Made by a program: the position numbers and the translations under genes. The notes under the pieces are model-generated. The model was not told where the DNA came from and made no database searches. It was given only the letters and a program-made list of their open reading frames with translations. 64,000 nt of DNA from assembly GCF_024171955.1 (NCBI RefSeq), contig NZ_JAMTCS010000004.1, positions 248,001-312,000 of the forward strand. Reading direction: 5' to 3'. Positions 61,610 through 64,000 of the stretch are shown piece after piece. How positions within the stretch are numbered: the stretch's first letter is position 1; each line of letters begins with the position of its first letter. This DNA is from Promicromonospora thailandica (GTDB lineage Bacteria; Actinomycetota; Actinomycetes; Actinomycetales; Cellulomonadaceae).

Positions 61610-62794
61610 TCAGACCTCACCCGCCTGGGCGAGCAGCGCGTGCCGGTTGGCGCGGACGAAGGCCTTGAGGGCGGAGGGCACCAGGTCGACGTCCGCGAGT
61701 GCCCGCTCGTCGTGCAGGTCGACGTGCTCGACGTCGTAGGTGCCCCGCACGGGCTCCTCGAACTCGGGGCCCGAGCGCAGCGTCAGGTCCAGGGAGACGA
61801 GCCGCGCCACGAAGTAGTGGCTCACGGCCACCCCGGCGTCCTTGGGCTGGGAGGTGAGGAACACCTGCCGGCCGATCTTCGCGGTCGCGCCGAGCTCCTC
61901 GCGCAGCTCGCGGTGCAGCCCGTCCTCGATCGAGGGGTCGCCCGGCTCGACGGTGCCGCCGGGCGTCACCCAGTACGGGGCGCGGCCGGGGACGGTCCGC
62001 TTGAGGAGCACGAGGCGGCCGTCGTCGTCGATCAGGAGGGCCCGGGCGCCCTGCCGCACCACGACGGGCGGCACGGCGGCGGGGACGTCGTCGACGACGG
62101 GCGCCTGGCGCAGGTAGCCCTCGAAGAACGGTCCGCCGGCGGCGTCGAGGGTCGCGCGGGCGACGTCGACCATGGCCTGGTCGTCGTACCGGGCGGTGAC
62201 CCAGCGGGCCGCGAAGCCGGGGTCCCAGGCGCGCAGCTCGCGCAGCAGCCACTTGCCGCCACCGTCCCACCTTCCCGCGGCGGCCAGGGCCAGGTGCCCG
62301 ACGCGCTCCCAGAGCATGGACCGCACCACGTCGGCCTCGCCGATGTCGCGCGCGTAGGCCAGGTCGTCGAGCAGGTCGGTCACCCCGTACCGCGCGTCCT
62401 CCAGCACGGTCTCGGACGCCGGACCCGGGCCGGTCTCGACCAGCTCGCGGCACTCGGCCTGGAGCTCGGTGACCAGCGCGGCTTCGCCCGCGACGGGCAT
62501 GCCGGTGGCGATCATCCGGGCCAGGGTCGGCTTGCGGCGAGCGGTCTCGTTGGCGATGAACCAGCGGTGGCCCGCCTCGGTGTTGACGAACAGCTCCACG
62601 GGCCAGCCGCGCCAGCGGACGGCGTCGCGGTGGCCCACGGCGTCGTCCGGCACGCACACCACGATGTCCAGGTCGGAGCCCGCCGTGCGCGCTCCCGGGT
62701 CGATCACGCTGCCGGCCAGCAGCGCCCACCGGGCCTCGGGATAACGGCCGGCGATCAGGGCGGCAGCATCAGCGACGGGGTCCACGGCGGCCAT
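61610..62794 (-). CDS. Nucleotidyltransferase-Nudix hydrolase fusion
   Basis: 394 residues, two enzymes in one chain. Residues 1-130 are a DNA-polymerase-beta-like nucleotidyltransferase: LLAGSVIDPGARTAGSDLDI gives the GS motif (27-28) and the two aspartates (40, 42), with a third acid in WPVELFVN (E66). Residues 130-225 are helical, as in kanamycin-type nucleotidyltransferases. Residues 240-394 are a Nudix domain with the box GGTVEPGDPSIEDGLHREL continuing to REELGAT (about 277-299), one residue longer than the consensus spacing. ATG 62794 has only a weak ribosome site (GGCAGG). The promoter must lie in or near the repeat array upstream. Substrates unknown. Confidence 0.87.
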   Translation of the reverse strand: MAAVDPVADAAALIAGRYPEARWALLAGSVIDPGARTAGSDLDIVVCVPDDAVGHRDAVRWRGWPVELFVNTEAGHRWFIANETARRKPTLARMIATGMPVAGEAALVTELQAECRELVETGPGPASETVLEDARYGVTDLLDDLAYARDIGEADVVRSMLWERVGHLALAAAGRWDGGGKWLLRELRAWDPGFAARWVTARYDDQAMVDVARATLDAAGGPFFEGYLRQAPVVDDVPAAVPPVVVRQGARALLIDDDGRLVLLKRTVPGRAPYWVTPGGTVEPGDPSIEDGLHRELREELGATAKIGRQVFLTSQPKDAGVAVSHYFVARLVSLDLTLRSGPEFEEPVRGTYDVEHVDLHDERALADVDLVPSALKAFVRANRHALLAQAGEV

Positions 62795-62863
62795 CCTGCC
62801 CCAGCGCCGCCCGGAAACCCATTCCCCTGGTGAACCCGGGTCGGCGCGCGGTGCCGCCCGGGT
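62795..62863. other. Leader between the repeat array and the NTase-Nudix gene
   Basis: About 70 nt of GC-rich sequence with no gene, between the first array unit and the ATG. No consensus promoter is visible here. If the array contains the promoter, this is the 5' untranslated region. Confidence 0.4.
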
Positions 62864-63439
62864 GAGATCTGGTGCCGCGACGCCCGACGAGGGTGGCGAC
62901 CCCGCCCAGATCTGGTGGTCCGGCGGCGGGTGGGACCCTCGCTCCGCCGACATCTGGTGTCGCGTCGCCGGCCGGGACGGCGGCCCCGCCGAGATCTGGT
63001 GCGGCATCGCCGTCCGACCCGGGCGCTCTGCCCAGATCTGGTGGTCCGGCGGCGAGATCTGGTGTTCACTCCGAGATCTGGTAGCGCACTGCAAGATCTC
63101 AGCGCGAACACCAGACCTCGCCACCAGGCCACCAGATCTCGGCGGCCACCAGATGCCGGGGGCAGGCCACCGGCACGGCGCGGCATGCGGCACGGCAGAA
63201 GCCAGTGGGCACTCATCCGGCTCACCGAGATCTGGTGTCCCGCCGGCGAGATCTGGAGTTGACGTCGAGATCTGGTAGCGCACCGCCAGATCTCAGCGCG
63301 AACACAAGATCTCGGCGGCGGGACACCAGATCTCAGCCGCCAGGCACCACATGTCAGCCGCGGGGGCCCAGATCTCGGCGCCGGACCACCAGATCTCAGC
63401 CGCCGGGCACCCCATGCCAGCCGGCGGGCACCAGATCTC
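62864..63439. repeat. Array of about 22 copies of an 11-mer (GAGATCTGGTG / CACCAGATCTC) at 21-bp spacing
   Basis: Units starting GAGATCTGG or its complement recur. Plus-oriented units begin at 62864, 62907, 62949, 62991, 63033, 63054, 63073, 63227, 63248, 63267. Minus-oriented units end at 63100, 63119, 63140, 63157, 63294, 63313, 63334, 63355, 63376, 63397, 63418, 63439. Spacings are 42 or 43, then 21, 19 and 21, so units fall on one DNA face. The core consists of two 108-bp imperfect palindromes, 63033-63140 and 63227-63334, each with 51-nt arms around a 6-nt centre and the same internal geometry. Flanking units extend the array. A seven-codon reading (HQISAAG-like) exists but is not part of a supported gene. 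Confidence 0.85.
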
Positions 63440-63454
63440 GGTGGGCGTCCCAGA

Positions 63455-63949
63455 TCAGCGGGGTGCGTCCGTCGTGCGGGTGCGCTCGTAGTGGCGGCGG
63501 GCCTTCATGCGGTTGCCGCACAGCGCCATCGAGCACCAGCGCGCCCGGTTCGGCTTGCTGTGGTCGACGAGGAACCGTGCGCACTCGGTGTTGGCGCACG
63601 GGCGCAGCCGCCCGGGGCTGGACCGGCGCACCTCGTCCCACGCCAGCACCGCGCGGACGGCGGGACGGCGCGCGTCGGGCACGTCGAGCTCCCACGTCAC
63701 GTCGTCGTCGGTCACGACCGGGCGGCGCCGGACGCCGTCGAGCAGCGGGGCGAGCGCCGTCAGCGGGGCCTCGGCCCGCGACAGTGCCTGGAGCACCTCG
63801 CGCGCCTCGGCCGTCGCGCGCAGCTCCGCGGGCGTGCCGGTGCCGCCGTGGGCGCGCAGCCAGTCGGCGTCGAGCTCGTCGCGCGCCGCGCCGTCGACCA
63901 CGGGCGTGCTGTTGAGCAGGTCGAGCAGGAATGTCTCGTCGGCTACCAC
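63455..63949 (-). CDS. CGNR zinc-finger (ABATE-domain) protein
   Basis: 164 residues. The C-terminal zinc finger is complete: RPCANTECARFLVDHSKPNR then RWCSMALCGNRMKARRHYER (C-x4-C ... C-x4-C with the CGNR turn). The N-terminal 110 residues resemble the ABATE domain (FLLDLLNSTPVVDG, ELRATAEAREVLQAL). Such proteins are thought to be stress-linked DNA-binding regulators. GTG 63949 follows GGAGG with 6-nt spacing; a TAACCT -10-like element lies at 63975-63980. Its stop is 15 nt from the last array unit, so its transcript would run into the array. Confidence 0.92.
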   Translation of the reverse strand: MVADETFLLDLLNSTPVVDGAARDELDADWLRAHGGTGTPAELRATAEAREVLQALSRAEAPLTALAPLLDGVRRRPVVTDDDVTWELDVPDARRPAVRAVLAWDEVRRSSPGRLRPCANTECARFLVDHSKPNRARWCSMALCGNRMKARRHYERTRTTDAPR

Positions 63950-64000
63950 ACCTAACCTCCAAAGTTCACTTGACAGGTTACACGATCACATGCTTCCGTT

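Noticed and set aside
62862-63283. Open frames through the repeat array with repeated EIW or HQIS heptapeptides
   Set aside because: The frames exist on both strands because a 21-bp repeat keeps phase and GC-rich DNA lacks stops. No frame has a start with a ribosome site and a known fold, and the array switches orientation twice, which would break a protein repeat.
62864-63439. CRISPR array
   Set aside because: Unit length and spacing do not fit: the 11-mer is palindromic at its core, spacers of 8-10 nt are themselves similar, and orientation inverts. No cas gene is nearby.

Overview
The window is about 64 kb of very GC-rich DNA (roughly three quarters G+C by eye). Many genes start with GTG. 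Gene content and order point to an actinobacterium: rplU-rpmA-obgE-proB-proA-nadD-rsfS, a large RNase E with a long acidic/alanine-rich extension, a Rex-type operator before cydABDC, and a c-di-AMP riboswitch before an NlpC/P60 hydrolase. I would place it in the Micrococcales, near Cellulomonadaceae/Promicromonosporaceae. That placement is inference from gene order and protein style, not from a search. I see no prophage, insertion sequence, integrase or CRISPR array. This is mostly chromosomal core with accessory patches.

Layout. 1-660: 5' end of a superoxide dismutase gene with a MerR-type promoter, a small frame-disrupted gene and tRNA-Ala(GGC). 744-8925 (minus): the L21/L27/ObgE/ProB/ProA/small membrane protein/NadD/disordered membrane protein/RsfS/phosphatase cluster, driven from a promoter at 8897-8925. 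8971-14200: a patch that separates this cluster from rne, with an unusual EamA-transporter/glycine-betaine-binding fusion, a PCMT-like methyltransferase, thymidine kinase and a membrane acyltransferase with a palindromic operator at its start. 14243-18007: rne. 18305-24599 (plus): Rex operator and cydA-cydB-cydD-cydC. 24672-26297: an orphan CrtI-like oxidoreductase. 26356-27502: promoter, c-di-AMP riboswitch and NlpC/P60 hydrolase.

27593-28567 holds a 2-hydroxyacid dehydrogenase. 28600-37560 (minus) is a housekeeping run: mutM, rnc, rpmF, yceD, coaD, rsmD, an endonuclease/exonuclease/phosphatase-fold membrane protein, recG and a DAK2 protein. rpmB and a GNAT gene follow on the plus strand, then thiL, a DUF3515 lipoprotein with a TetR regulator, ddl, and a small lipid/aldehyde group (acyl-CoA ligase, aldehyde dehydrogenase, acyl-CoA dehydrogenase). 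Next come metB-like, an MFS/GlxA-type regulator pair, an AMIN-like lipoprotein, and the envelope-related genes gpsA, plsC-like and murA. An MHS-type transporter and a TauE/SafE permease lie before a complete tripartite tricarboxylate transporter (tctCBA). The right end carries a DUF3592 protein, a nucleotidyltransferase-Nudix fusion, a dense array of 21-bp-spaced repeats (62864-63439) and a CGNR zinc-finger regulator.

Most unusual items: (1) the 62864-63439 array, whose core is two 108-bp imperfect palindromes built from an 11-mer around AGATCT; (2) the EamA plus substrate-binding-domain fusion at 8971-11670; (3) two copies of a 65-bp palindromic intergenic repeat; (4) three genes whose expected starts fall on non-canonical codons (CTG, ATT, ATC) behind good ribosome-binding sites.
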